From positions 186,001 through 250,000 of the forward strand of contig JALRMH010000040.1 in the NCBI GenBank assembly GCA_026119935.1: 64,000 nucleotides of DNA, given 5' to 3'. Below the pieces are notes generated by a model that made no database searches, was not told the DNA's origin, and saw only the letters and a list, made by a program, of their open reading frames with translations. The translations under genes were made by a program, and so were the position numbers. Source of the DNA: Endothia cerciana. Its lineage: Eukaryota; Ascomycota; Sordariomycetes; Diaporthales; Cryphonectriaceae. Below are positions 32,293-44,202 of the stretch, one piece after another. Numbering within the stretch: position 1 is the stretch's first letter; each line of letters starts with the position of its first letter.

Positions 32293-34691
32293 CTTCTCAA
32301 CCTGTCGAAGCCCACCGCAGAGTCAGCCTCCTGGTGAGTGTTTATATATATACTGAGCGTCGCCCTTGTTCGGCGCTTGGTCGGCAAATCCGACGGCTGA
32401 GGGGTTCGGTGGTTTCGTAAACCCGCTGGGCCCTCGCAAAGGCCCTGCGCAGGCCTCGGCGTGCAGAAGAGAGCTCCGGGGCCGCGAGGGCGTCCACATC
32501 CCGCACTAAAAAGTGGCCAGTAACCTACCTATTCCTGGACCGCTGGCCTTCTCTGCTGGTTGAATATTGAGCCGGGGAGGGGGGGGGGGGTTTCTTCCTC
32601 GATGTTTGCCAGGCTTTATACAGAAGTTGCAGCCGCCAGCAGAGATTGTGGAAAGGAAGTCGGAGCCATGATATCGTTGCGGCACGGGGGGGAGGGGGGG
32701 GGCGCCCGCCTCGCAGCCCTCGGCACGCTTTTATAGGGACCTCGCAGTGCATCCGGCACACGACCTTGCACTGGCAGGACGTCGCCATCGGAATTCAAAT
32801 GTAGGGGGCTGCTGTCCTCGGTGCCTCGACATTTAGATGCGGCATGGACACACAGACAGACGGCAGCAGTCACAGGGGACGTCCGTCGCCCTCGAGCCAT
32901 CTGCGATAGCGACCCACAGAGACAGCCCTCATCACGACGACCTGGCCTTTGCCAACGGAATGCTCGGGTGGTAGGCGTCAGAGGGCATTACACCATGACT
33001 CGGCCAGCACCGGACATTGGGTTTGACGAGGTACCTACCACTCTTTGGCGCGGCCCGGCTCTCCTCGCAGATGCGATGGTACTGAACGCCGGGAGGGTCT
33101 TGAATCCACGGCCTGCATATCACCCGCTCATACTGCCTATGCCGAATCTCTCAACCCCTTCTGCCCCATTCTTCCGCCCCTCCCCCCACCCGGGCGGTCG
33201 CGTCCCCTCCGAAGAGCACCCAAGAGCCCGGCAGAGAGCTTGTGCCATCCCCTTCGCCTTGGGCTAGTATGCGATGCTTCTGCCTTGTCCTGAAGGCATG
33301 GTGCGAATCGTCGAATGTGGCATTTGCACCAATCACACACACACCTGACATGTCTGGTCGAAACTGAGCGGGCGATGGACGGGAAGCTGGCACCAGCTGT
33401 GAAGATAGGAGACCAGTTGGCGCCCGGGATCCACGGCCAGGATGAACCCGCCTTCTCCAGGGCAGGCAGCTCAACCGGCGGCAGGCAGCCTCCTATGTCC
33501 CAAGGTGTGCAACCAACCTACACCCGTCTTCCCTTCATCCGGTCTCTGATCATGCTTGCTTCAATCTCATCTTCGGACGCAAGGGCCTCCTGGAGCCCAT
33601 GGGTACCTCAGCCGGTAGGTCTATAGGTCTGATCTGGTTGCTGTGTGATACGAACGGTCTATCGACTGGCGAAACTGTGCCTGGAACTATTCACCCCCCC
33701 CCCCCCCTCACCCCCACACCCCCTTAAGCTTGTTTCTGAAGGTGGTGCTGGAGTATCATCCTACAGTGTCCCTGGGGCCCTCCTGCGATCTCGGTATCTC
33801 GATATGAGCTGATAGCTGCAGAGACATGCAGATCTTCCCGGCCAATAAGGGACACCAGCCCTACCCGATATCTAGACACGTCCTATAGGGTCCCCGAGGT
33901 GTACAGGCTCGTGGTGTTTCCCTGACAAACAAATACGGAGCATGTCGCAGACAATGCCTCGTTCAGTGCCCAGGAAGGGGGCCAAGTTTGATGCAGCTTG
34001 CCCGCCTCTAGAACCTCGCCCTGTGTCCATATGACATGGAACATGCCCCAGGGCGAGGCCATATGCCTGCATTGTGCCTCAGAAAGTCCCCTTCCCCGAC
34101 AGAACAGCCCTGCCGAGGGTTGTCACTATGGAAGCACCCTGGCACCCCATCCTGCGGCACGCGTGAGGCAGAAGGGTGTTTGCGGAGGGGGGCCCCTGCA
34201 CGAAAATCCGGGGAAAGACGACCGGAGTGGCTCGCCCGCCAGTACTCCGTACTTCCTCTTTTTTTTTTCTTTTCTTTTCCCCGCGGCGCTAGCAGAATTT
34301 CCCCACAGAACCCTGGAGGTGCCTCCCTTGTCGCCATTCCCATCAGTTCCCTCCTCCATTCCTCCAGCAAGCAGCCTCGCCCCTGGGAGCCCCCGGGAAG
34401 CCCAACGCGCATCATACCGTACTGTACCTCTTCCGACCCGGGAAACAGGGACTCATCACACCACCCGCCCGCCACCCGCCCACCACCTTTTGATGTCCAC
34501 CCGCCACCTCCCTGTGCCCCTCTGCCACCTGTCCCCCCCGGGCTGCACCATCTTTCACCTCTGTGGAAACCCCATCGAATACCCCGATCATCACCCTCGA
34601 GGGGGGTCTCCCGTGACTCCCGACACTCCCGCCTGATATCCCCGAGGACCCCCATATCCCGTATCGTCATCCCGCCGGGCATCGGGCGAGG
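32293..34691. other. Long divergent spacer
   Basis: 2.4 kb separate the FAH-family gene from the polyQ gene. Promoters must lie at both ends. G/C tracts occur at about 32577-32591, 32687-32701 and 33694-33707, and a T tract at about 34259-34276. No frame looks like a protein. Confidence 0.4.
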
Positions 34692-35254
34692 ATGGAGTCG
34701 TTACAGCTGGCACAGATGCTGGCTGATATCTCAGACCTCAGCGCAGCGGTGAGTACATACAGGGCTCCCCGGGGCTGGACGGGTGCCTTGCTATGGGATC
34801 ACCCCCCCCCCCCCCGCCTTCCCCCGTCGACATGCCCCCAGACAGCTGACGGCCGGCTACCGCCCTGCAGGACCAGAAGGCCGCCAAAGGGCTGCTCAAC
34901 GCGAACAAGACACTGCCCACGAACCCTCAACAGCCACAGCAGGGCCAAGGCCACCTCCAGCCTCCCGCACCCACACCCGCCGGCGCGCAGCGGCCGTCCT
35001 CCTCCGCTCCCGGAAACCGCTTCGACAAGTTCGGCCGCACGATCCTCACGCCTCCCGCCATGTCGCGCTCCAACTCGACCGGTCCGCCGTCACAAGCTCC
35101 GTCCGTGCCGGGAACGCCGCGTGAGGCGGATGACGACGTACACCAGGCCAGCACGCTGATGACGCTGTACGACATCCGCAACAGGCTCAAGCAGCAGGAC
35201 AGTACCGGTCTGAAGAAGGCGCGGGAGCAGATCGATGCGCTGATCGCGAAGAAC

Positions 35255-35322
<68 letters not shown>

Positions 35323-35449
35323 CCACCACCGGCAGCCGCAGCATGGTGGGCCGGCTGACGGGCAGAAGTCGGAGCGACCCCGTCCGATCTCGAGGACGTA
35401 CACATATCCCAGGGGTGAGCCGACATCGGGTACGGGCGAGGCGAAGTAA
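34692..35449 (+). CDS. Low-complexity protein with a 21-residue polyglutamine tract
   Basis: Exons 34692-34748 and 34871-35449 (phase 0, donor GTGAGT) give 211 aa. The N-terminus LQLAQMLADISDLSAADQKA is amphipathic. The middle is Pro/Gln/Ser-rich with DKFGRTILTPPAMSRSNST. A helix (TLMTLYDIRNRLKQQDS, KKAREQIDALIAKNK) leads into Gln149-169, encoded by twenty CAG codons and one CAA. HHH and a basic, proline-containing tail follow. I do not recognise the family. The codon structure, clean splice and poly-Q in frame argue for a real gene. A disordered regulatory or scaffold protein is likely. Confidence 0.7.
35258..35320 (+). repeat. (CAG)20 CAA trinucleotide repeat, coding
   Basis: This is an uninterrupted CAG run closing with CAA, in frame as polyGln in the preceding gene. 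Pure CAG runs are expected to vary in length between strains. Confidence 0.95.
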
Positions 35450-36257
35450 CCAAAACGAAACGCTCGAAACACATTAGGGTTCCAGCCTCGGCGCACAGGC
35501 GACACTACAAGAGATGGGTAATGAGATGCGGCGTTTATTGGATTGGGGGGAGGGGGGAGGGGGAAGTCAACGAAAAAAAAAAAAAAAGGCGCGGACACGA
35601 CGCGGTGCGGGGGACACAACCAGAGCTTCTGACGGTGTGGATGCGGTTCATGGACGACCACGACCTGTACAATTCTTGTTTTGGGACGCCACGGCTGGTA
35701 TGAATTGTAAGATAGATGGTGAGCAGCCACAGGCTCAAGAGGATAGCAGTGCATAACCCTCACAAGACGAGTACGCATGCTGCTTCTGACCCTTTGGCCG
35801 CATGAGTACGCATCATGGCGATTGCTGGGAATAAGTGAAGTGGGCCCCAGGCGTGACTTGCGTGTAGTTCTCCAGCGACCGGTGGCGAAGTTAATATTCT
35901 TTCTTCTCCAAGACCCTCTTCGACATATTGGACGCTGCTAGCATCTCACACGTCTACTTGTATGTACTGTATCTTGTATCACAGTGGTACGGTGAGCGGA
36001 AGTCATTTTAACGGCAAGGGTGCCTGGGCGGTCCGAAGCCCGGCGGGGCCCACTGGGATTTGACAGCTAGCTGGCCCGGTCGGCCCACCCAGAGATGCAC
36101 CTGGCGGTACATAGTATGTACTAATAGCAGGTAGCCCAGCCGGGTTGAAATTTCGAGGCCCCGACGTCACAGCAATGTCCACCGCCCGGCCCTCCAGAGC
36201 AATCCTGTCGTCGCTGTCGACAACAGCAACCCGCCGCACGACCAGACGCCGCCCAAG
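35450..36257. other. Spacer upstream of the PWI gene
   Basis: This contains an A tract at about 35572-35587 and the promoter and leader of the next gene. No gene is recognised. Confidence 0.4.
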
Positions 36258-37935
36258 ATGGCGACCGGTGTAGATGCCAAGCTGCTCAAGAGCACCAAGT
36301 TCCCTCCCGAGTTCGGTCAGAAGGTCGACATGACCAAGGTCAACCTGCAGGTCATGAAGAAGTGAGTGCTGCGCTGCCGTCCCACCCCGCCCGACGCGTA
36401 CTCTGGGCGCGCCCCTCCCCCCCCCCCCCCAACAACCCAACTGACGCGAGGACCGTGTCTAGATGGATTGCGGGCAAGATCTCGGAGATCCTGGGTAGCG
36501 AGGATGATGTTGTTGTCGAGTTATGCTTCAATCTTATCGAGGGATCCCGTTTCGTGAGTCGCTTGTCCCCTCCCACTGGCGATGTCGCCCTCCGCCGCGC
36601 AACCGCTGACGTCCTCTGCTCCCCCCCCCCCCAACCCAACAGCCCGACATCAAGTCGCTCCAGATCCAGCTGACCGGGTTCCTCGATAAGGACACGGCGC
36701 CCTTCTGCAAGGAGCTGTGGAACCTCTGCCTGAGTGCCCAGACGAGCCCGCAGGGCGTGCCCAAGGAGCTGCTGGAGGCCAAGAAGATGGAGCTTATACA
36801 GGAGAAGGCAAGCCACACCGGGCGCAGGCGGTAGTCACGGGTGCATACGGGCTGACAAACGTACCCGAGAGGCAGATCGAGGCCGACAAGGCAGCCGAAG
36901 AGGCACGCAAGAGACGGGACGAGTTCGAGAGCCGCCGGGCCCGAGGCGGCCGCATAGACAGCTACCGCGGCGGCCGTGGCGACAGGGACACCTATGGCGG
37001 CCGTGGCCGTGGCCTCGGTCGTGGTGGTCGCAGCCCGTCCCGCTCACCACCACCCAGCCGGCGCGGGCGCGACTCCTACCGAGGTCCCACCAGAGGCCGG
37101 GACTCGTACACGCCTGGCGGTGACAGACGCGCTCCCCGACGCGACGACAGACGACGCAAGTCGCCGAGCCGATCGCCCTCGGAGGGATCATCTCGGTCCC
37201 GGTCGCGTTCTCGTTCGTCGAGCCCTGGTGGCGGTCGGCGCCGATCCCGCCACGCCATCCGCAAGAGATCTCGGTCCCCGCCCCCCCGAGAGAACAACTA
37301 CCGCCCCACTCGCCGGCGGTCGCCCTCCGCTGATAGGGACTCACCTGTGCCCAAGCGCCGCCGTCACCCCTCGTCTCGGAGCCGTTCAGCTGACAGGCGG
37401 AGGCGCGCCCGGTCACGATCGTCATCCCGGTCTGCATCGCGGTCGCGGAGCCCCCCACCACGAAGGAGGCGCTCCAGGAGCCGCAGCCGGGATGCAGGTC
37501 GGGGTCGGGGCAGACGTGGGCCAGGCCGTAGCAGGTCGCCATCCGGATCACCGCGCGACTCGCGGCGCCTGTCACGGTACCGGAGCAGGAGCTCGAGCCG
37601 CGGGGGGGTGGGGACGAGGCAACAGGAACTCGCGAAGACATAACACATCCTCCATCTCATCTCAAGACCGTTCACGAGACAACACGGCTGATGTTTCCGA
37701 TCGCGAAGACAGAAGACCCAGACCCAAGTCGCCCGCCAGACGTACCGAGCCGGAGCCGACCGCGAACGATGCCTCACCGCAGGTACGCTAGTCTCCTTGA
37801 CTGGGACAATCGGGGGAGGGATCTTTCAAGGCCGTAACGCGAGAGACACCCTACTGACTAGGCCCTGTTTTTGTGTGTACACTCCAGCCCCTGCAGAAGA
37901 CTGCACAGCAGGAGGCGAATGAGCTGCGAGAGAGA

Positions 37936-37967
<32 letters not shown>

Positions 37968-38048
37968 CAGAGAGAGAGAGCGCTGAGGGACCGGCTCATC
38001 AAGATGAGGAGATCCTCCAGGACCGGCCCAAGCAACATCGGGGGCTGA
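36258..38048 (+). CDS. PWI-domain SR-related splicing factor (SRRM1/SRm160-like)
   Basis: This nuclear pre-mRNA splicing coactivator has a PWI fold that binds nucleic acid and an RS domain that contacts spliceosomal proteins. Exons: 36258-36361, 36463-36553, 36643-36807, 36876 onward and 37888 onward. The PWI domain (about residues 15-110) reads TKVNLQVMKKWIAGKISEIL, ELCFNLIEG and IQLTGFLDKDTAPFCKELW. A helix rich in Lys/Glu and then a long RS/RGG region with many SRSRSRS repeats follow. Intron 3 uses a GC donor (AAG/GCAAGC). The RS frame as written ends at 37643, but a one-base change in the G tract at about 37604 opens a coherent frame (DNTADVSDREDRRPRPKSPA) to a donor at 37788. A last exon carries (GA)n, where a two-base slip gives the tail ALRDRLIKMRRSS. 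Confidence 0.85.
37927..37980 (+). repeat. (GA)n microsatellite in the last PWI-gene exon
   Basis: This is a GAGAGA run with two CA interruptions, encoding alternating Glu-Arg in two of three frames. Length changes of 2 nt here would shift the C-terminal frame. Confidence 0.85.
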
Positions 38049-39284
38049 CGTCTTGTCGATTTACCACCTGCACAGCTCTTGTTCTGATTTTCTCGGCCCC
38101 CCTCCCCCGTTCCTGCTGGCGGGGACCTCCTGTACAACCTGCCTTGGGCGCTGGCATGGCTCACGAGGCCTTCTTTGCCCCACGGTGTAGCCTCTGGCCT
38201 CATCCACCTCATGGGTATGGTAGATAGAAAATACAAGCTACACCTGAGAATTTCCTTGCATGTACATGTACAATGTCCCAGTGATATACTCCATGATCTC
38301 CCATCCCCACCTGCTCATAGCAGGCCCTCACCATCGGTAAGGGGGGTCCATTATGTGCTGTACATGGTGTGAAGTCGTCGACCGGAGGGGACTGAATGGC
38401 CTGACGATTATGTCGCCCTGATGGTGCTATGGTGCTGCCTTGTGCCTGCCAGCCGATATTTCTTTCTGTGGGATGCCGAGCCCTGGCCAGTCCAACCTGA
38501 TCGTCTACTCCTATATCTACCACTCGTCAAGGAGCCAGGGGCAGGTTGGTACAACCTGTTCATCACCGCCAACCGCCTGCAGCTCTTGGGTCCCAGAGGT
38601 CCCAGATACCAAACCCAGCATCACCGCCCATCACCGCTCATCACCGCTCATCACGTGGGTATAGCTTCGTGCACGTGCCACATCACGCTAATTGGTCAAC
38701 CCCTGCAGCTACCCCGCCATAGTCCTCGGCCAGGGGGCCCCTCGGTCAGGATGCAGCCCCAAGAGATCGCTACGCCCGGCGTCCCGCCCGAGACGCTCGC
38801 CTCCATCACCAACGAAGCGCCGCGCCCTGCCTCCACCGAAGCGCAGCCCTCCACCGAAGCGCAGCCCTCCACCGCCGACCCCGCGGACAGCATCGCGAGC
38901 GCCTCTCCGCCCATCTGTGGGTCCATCACAGTCAGGCCCGCCGCCCGAAAGGTCATCACGCTCAGGGTCCAGCCCGAGAAGCTCGCGGCCATCGTCGACA
39001 GGCCGCCCCGCCGTCTCCCCAGCGCGCGAACCGGCCGCCAGAGCACCACCGCCCCGACCAGCCCGCGTATCACCCGGTCGACGACCGCCCAGACCGCCGC
39101 CGCGGACGCCACCGCGGACGCCGCGCCCCGTCCAGTCTTCCTCGTCCACCGGGCCGTCCTCGCCGGCCCCCCCGTGAGCACCGACCTGCCCCCCCGTCCA
39201 GCCTACCTCACCAACCCGTCTCCCCTGTCGGACGCGGCGCACCAGCGCGGCGGCGCACCACCCTCGCCGCACCCAGCCGCCGAG
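38049..39284. other. Upstream region of EAF6, long open frame
   Basis: In the same frame as Eaf6 the sequence is open from about 38421, with an in-frame ATG at 38751 that would add 178 Ala/Pro/Thr-rich residues, including a repeated STEAQPSTEAQP. Eaf6 proteins normally lack this, so I left it out of the gene. It may be a leader, an extension, or chance in GC-rich DNA. Confidence 0.4.
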
Positions 39285-39482
39285 ATGAGCGAGAACGTGA
39301 GCGCGAGCAAGCCTGCCGCCGGCGCTAACGGCGACGGCGGCGTGCCGTTCTACGAGGAGCAGCGCAAGCACCTTAAGGAGCTGCTTGAGAGGAGGCGCAA
39401 GCTCGCGGAGAAGATGGTGAGCCCTTCATTGCCTAACAGCCACCCCCCGCCCCCCTCGCACACACCCAGACACACACACACA

Positions 39483-39519
<37 letters not shown>

Positions 39520-40072
39520 CCCCCTCCCTCTCTCCCTCTCCCTCTCCCCCTCTCTCTCTGCGACATGCCCATCCGACCTCGCCATCCCAGCTATCTCCTG
39601 ACCTGTCCCCCCTCCCGATCCCTAGACACGCCACGAGGACACTATCGAGCAGAAGGAGACCGAGTACCTCGAGTCCACCCCCGCCGGCAACATCCTGACC
39701 GGCTTCGACAACTACACCAAGGGCACCACCCAGGCCCAGGCCGCCCAGCGGCGCAAGACGGGCACGGTCGACCAGCACCGCGTGTTCTCGCGGTCCAGCA
39801 TCTCGTACAACCCGAACGCGGTGATGCCCGAGTCCTCGTCGACCACGCCCGGCTCCAGCCACGCCCCGACGCCTGTTAGCGGCACGTTCGGGGGCGGCGG
39901 CGGCACGAACCACGCCACGCCGACGGGTGCGGGCGCGGGAGCCAGCAAGGCGTTCCCCGCCGGGCGGGACCGCAAGAAGAAGGGCGTCGTCGGCGCGGAT
40001 GCGGGCGACAGCGAGAGCGACGCCAAGGAGGTTAAGAAGGTGCGGACGAACTTCGGAGCGTCGAGGAAGTAA
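39285..40072 (+). CDS. EAF6: Eaf6, subunit of the NuA4 histone acetyltransferase complex
   Basis: Eaf6 is a small chromatin subunit shared by NuA4 and NuA3 in yeast. Exons 39285-39416 and 39626-40072 (phase 0) give 192 aa. The coiled-coil N-terminus reads YEEQRKHLKELLERRRKLAE and continues in exon 2 with DTIEQKETEYLESTPAGNIL, then TGFDNYTKG and DQHRVFSRSSISY, which match the Eaf6 core. The C-terminus is Gly/Ser-rich and ends in a basic KKKGVV...KKVRTNFGASRK tail. The 209-nt intron carries (CA)n and (CT)n microsatellites. Confidence 0.93.
39417..39625 (+). repeat. EAF6 intron with (CA)n-(CT)n microsatellite
   Basis: CACACA at about 39471-39484 runs directly into CTCTCT at 39485-39517 and imperfect CCCTCT repeats to about 39560. 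Confidence 0.85.
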
Positions 40073-41489
40073 GTGAGCACGGGGCCCCGCCCGGCTGCGC
40101 CCTCACCGGGGCCAGGCCTGGTTCTGGCGAGGCGGACAACAGCTCGACATGGTTCTCTCGGTTCCTCGATGAGGTATTCTGCACTTTAGCACGGCGTTGG
40201 GGGGGTTGGAAAGGGCCTACAGAAGAGCTCACTGCGCTGGCTCGGGGCACAGGAGTCTCCAATGGTTGAGATTGGGTTGGGGGGGGAAGGGGGATAGTAT
40301 CCCTGGCCGGTAGCCTGAGGAGGGTCTACACGGCCTGCCGGTTCTTGGCATCGCGAAAGGTGTCCATGTCGGTTACCGGATCCTTCCCACCTGCTTATTA
40401 TGTACTTTAATCTCGGCAGCGAAAGGCCGGAAGGTCTTATTCCTGCCATGCCACCACTACATCGAGGACTGCTACTTATCACTTATCCACCAGGGGCGGG
40501 GGCGTGTGAGATCTACAGTGCATTGTGTGCGGGTCTGCCTTACCCAGGTGCCATTTCCTGCACGACATGTGCTAAAGCTAAACGTAAAACTTATCAGGCG
40601 CAGACAAGGGTTCTCGTAGGCTGGCGCTATCGACCCCCTCCTCCTCCTCCTCCTCCTCCCTCGAGCCCTATGAGCATGACGGTCGTGGGGGTAGGGGAGG
40701 GGAGGGGAAGAGGTAGAAAGAGAGAGAGAGCGAGGGAGGAGAGGAAAAGGCCATCAAGGTGCCCTGGTGCGTGCCCTCCTCTGCCGCCCTCGCCAGTGTC
40801 ATAGTGGGCCAGTATGCCTGACGTATAGTACTCCGTACTATGTACAGTAGCAGTTAGGTGAGGGGAACGCGGGTCTCCTCACCTGCTTTCGTGCCCAAAC
40901 CCCCCCCCCCCCCTTCCCCCCGCGTTGCGGGGTCAGGCGATAGAGGACGGACAAGGTGCGAGACAACAGCGCCAGCACGAAGCACCAGCACGAGCCACAA
41001 GCGCGCGATCGAGTCGGGGTCGTGCGTGCGTGCTTGCGTGCGTGTCTCGGCGATCTCAAAATCGATACTACTCCTACTTGAGGTAGGAGAGGGGGAGAGG
41101 GGGGAGAGGGGGGGAGAGAGGGGGGGGGGTGGGTTTGTTTAGGTCCATCGTCAGACTTTCGTTGTGAACTTTGTGCAACCCGTGGCGTTTAAGACGGTCT
41201 GTAGTACTCACTCATCCCTCGGCCTGGGTTCTCTCTTGTCTTCCTCCAAATCCTCACCTCGACCGACACTCCCGGAAATCGGGAGGCAGCCAGCTGTGCT
41301 GTGCTGTGCTGTGCTGTGGTGCTCGTCAAGGCAGCGCCCCAATTGGGTTGATCTCCTCTTTGCCCCCCCCCCCCCTCAGTAACTGGATCCGCCAGCAACA
41401 CACAACCTATCAGGCCAGGAGAGCCCAAGCGACATCCTGAAGCCCCCCCCCCCTCCTCACCCCTTCCCCCCGCCACCCTACAGCACTTC
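40073..41489. other. Spacer upstream of the S9 peptidase
   Basis: There is no gene. Low-complexity blocks include CCTCCT at about 40636-40660, GA-rich at 40695-40750, GA/G-rich at 41090-41130 and a TGTGC pentamer repeat at about 41295-41317. The promoter of the peptidase lies at the right end. Confidence 0.45.
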
Positions 41490-42036
41490 ATGATGACCAT
41501 CCGTGCTGCGAAGTTCACCCCTGAGGTGCTCCTCTCCGCGCCGAGGAGGTCGGCGGGCAGTCCGAACAGCACTGGGAAGCTGGTCCTGTATACGGTGCGT
41601 GAGAACTCGACGTCGCCCCGCCTGGAAGCCCTCAATGGCAACCACTCGGGACCCCTCGCGCCTCCTCGCGCCTCCTCGCGCCCCCTCCCTCCTCAACCTT
41701 GTCCACCCCTGGCCCATCGGGGAGGGTCTACTGAGCACCATGGGGCCCCGGAGGCGAGATGACGGGGTGCAGCCCGGGCTAATCAGGACGCCAGACCTCA
41801 ACGTACTCGTTCGAGGAGCACAGGAAGACAGCCCAGATCCAGGTCCTCGACCTGGACTCGGGCCACTCCACGAGCCTGTACAGGGAGAGCAACTACAGCG
41901 AGCCGACATGGGTGAGCGAGAAGGAGTTCATATTCGTCAAGAACGGAGACAAGGGCTCCTCGAGCCTGATGGTGGCGGACGTGAGCAGCCCCGGTGCGAC
42001 GTGAGTCCTGGTTCCCGCCTCTGCGCCCACACACAC

Positions 42037-42080
<44 letters not shown>

Positions 42081-44202
42081 CCATCCATCCCATCTCTTCT
42101 TTCGAGCCGCAGCAGCTGTTGACACCGGGCGGGCGGGGAAACAAAACAGGCCGAAGGAGATCAGCAGGTTCCCCGGCGCCATCTCGAACCTCAAGGTCAG
42201 GAGGGTCGGCGGCGACACCCTCGCCCTGGCGTGCTCGGCCCTGGTGACGCCCTCGGATGAGATGTACAGCCCCGAGGCCGAGAAGAAGCCCCTGTCGTCC
42301 GCCAAGGTCTACACGAGCCTCTTCGCGCGGCACTGGGACTCGTGGGTGACGGAGAACCGCAACGCGGTCTTCTACGGCTCGCTGAGGAAGCGGCCCGGCT
42401 CCCCCTGGGCCCTCGAGGAGCCGGGCCTGGTCAACGCGCTCCGGGGGTCGGGCCTGCAGTCCCCCGTCCCGCCCTTCGGCGGGGCGGCCGACTTCGACAT
42501 CGGCCCGGCCGGCCTCGTGTTCGTGGCGCGGGACCCGGCGCTGAGCCCGGCCGTCCACACCAAGAGCGACCTGTACTTCATCCCGCTCGCCTCCTTCACG
42601 CAGGCCGCGCCGCCGCCGCCGCCGCCGCCGCAGCTCGTCAGGACGGGCGGGCTCCGGGGCTACAGCGGCGCGCCGGCCTTCTCGCCCGACGGGCGGTCGG
42701 TCGCCTTCACGCGCATGCGCCGGGACCAGTACGAGAGCGACAAGCCGCGCCTCCTGCTCGTCCCGGACGTCGGGGACCTGGCCAACGTGCAGGAGTTCTA
42801 CGCCACGCCCGACGGCGAGGGCGGGTGGGACCGCAGGCCGGACAGCGTGCTGTGGAGCGCCGACGGCGGGGAGCTGTACGTCGTGGCCGAGGACCTGGGC
42901 CGGTCGAAGCTGTTCAGGCTGCCCGCGTCGCCCCTCGCCGCCCGGGACCCGCCCGAGGTCATCTCGGACGTCGAGGGCTCGATCGGCGACGTCAAGCCCC
43001 TGGGGGGCGGCGGCTCCGGCCCGGGGCGGCTCTTCATCAGCGCCACCAGCCTCGTCGACAGCTCGTTGTACGTCTCCCTCGACCCGACGTCCGGGGCGCA
43101 CGGCGTGCTCTCGTCCAACACCAGGCAGGGCAGGAGCTTCGGCCTCTCGCGCAGCCAGGTCGGCGAGATCTGGTTCGACGGCGCGGGCGACTACAAGGTG
43201 CACGCGTGGGTGCTGCGGCCCTCCGACTTCGACCCGGGCAGGAAGTACCCGCTCGCGATGCTCATCCACGGTGGGCCGCAGTCCGCGTGGGGCGACTCTT
43301 GGTCCACGCGCTGGAACCCGGCCGTCTTCGCGGAGCAGGGCTACATCGCCGTCATGCCGAACCCGACGGGCAGCACGGGGTACGGCATGGCGCTGCAGGA
43401 CGGCATCCGCGGCAGCTGGGGCGGCCGGCCCTACGAGGACCTCGTCCGGTGCCACGAGCACGTCGCCCGCACCATGGGCGACGTCGTCGACCTGGGCGCC
43501 GCCGTCGCCCTGGGCGCGAGCTACGGCGGCTTCATGATCAACTGGGTCCAGGGCCACGACCTCGGCCGCCGGTTCCGGGCCCTCGTCTGCCACGACGGCG
43601 TCTTCAGCACCCTGAACCAGTACGCGAGCGAGGAGCTGTTCTTCCCCATCCACGACTTCGGCGGGGAGCTGTGGGCCAACCGCGAGGGGTACGAGAGGTG
43701 GGACCCGGCGCGGTTTACGGACCAGTGGGCCACGCCTCAGCTGGTGGGTTTCCCTCCTTCTCTTCCCTCCCCCCGCCCCCACCCCCACCCCCCGAGAAGA
43801 GACACCTCTGCTTGTGTGATGACGCGCGGCGCTGACCCTGTTGGTGATGGCGCCTAGGTCATCCACAGTGAGCTGGACTACAGGCTGCCCATCTCGGAAG
43901 GACTGGCGGCGTTCAACGTGCTACAGTCCCGAGGCGTGCCGAGCAAGCTGCTGGTCTTCCCGGACGAGAACCATGTGAGTCCCCGCCTCCCTCCCCCCCC
44001 CCCCCACACCCCCAAAAAAAAACAAAGCAGTCCCTATCATCCATAGTCCTGCCGTCCAGGGCCGACAGCTGACACGAATAAGTGGGTGCTGAAACCGGAG
44101 AACTCGCTCGTCTGGCACAGGGAGGTGCTAGGCTGGATCAACAAGTACTCCGGGGTGGGGAGCTCGGCGGCAGGCGGACGAGACGAGACCAGCATGTCAT
44201 AG
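41490..44202 (+). CDS. Prolyl-oligopeptidase family (S9) serine peptidase, DPP5/acylaminoacyl-peptidase-like
   Basis: Five exons (41490-41594, 41795-42000, 42150-43743, 43858-43974, 44083-44202) give 713 aa, close to fungal dipeptidyl-peptidase 5. An N-terminal beta-propeller region (TYSFEEHRKTAQIQVLDLDS, SGAPAFSPDGRSVAFTRMR) precedes an alpha/beta-hydrolase domain with MLIHGGPQSAWGDSW. The triad is Ser561 in GASYGG, Asp642 in HSELDYRLP (exon 4) and His674 in FPDENH (exon 4 end). No secretion signal is visible at the start (MTIRAAKFTPEVLL), so it is likely intracellular, unlike secreted DPP5. The exons are extremely GC-rich at third positions. Intron 2 contains a (CA)n run. Confidence 0.93.
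42001..42149 (+). repeat. Peptidase intron 2 with (CA)n microsatellite
   Basis: About 24 CA units (42029-42079, one GC interruption) are followed by CATCCATC. Confidence 0.85.

Noticed and set aside
34036..34752. 238-residue plus-strand open frame
   Set aside because: Pro/Ser/Arg-rich with no consistent codon bias, and it overlaps an equally long antisense frame; probably chance in GC-rich DNA.
36976..37640. Second open frame across the RS region
   Set aside because: Over the RS repeats it is out of frame with the PWI exons. Only its part after about 37604 is taken as likely real.
41893..43866. 657-residue antisense open frame over the S9 peptidase
   Set aside because: It is a shadow caused by extreme GC3 bias of the sense gene, with no motifs.
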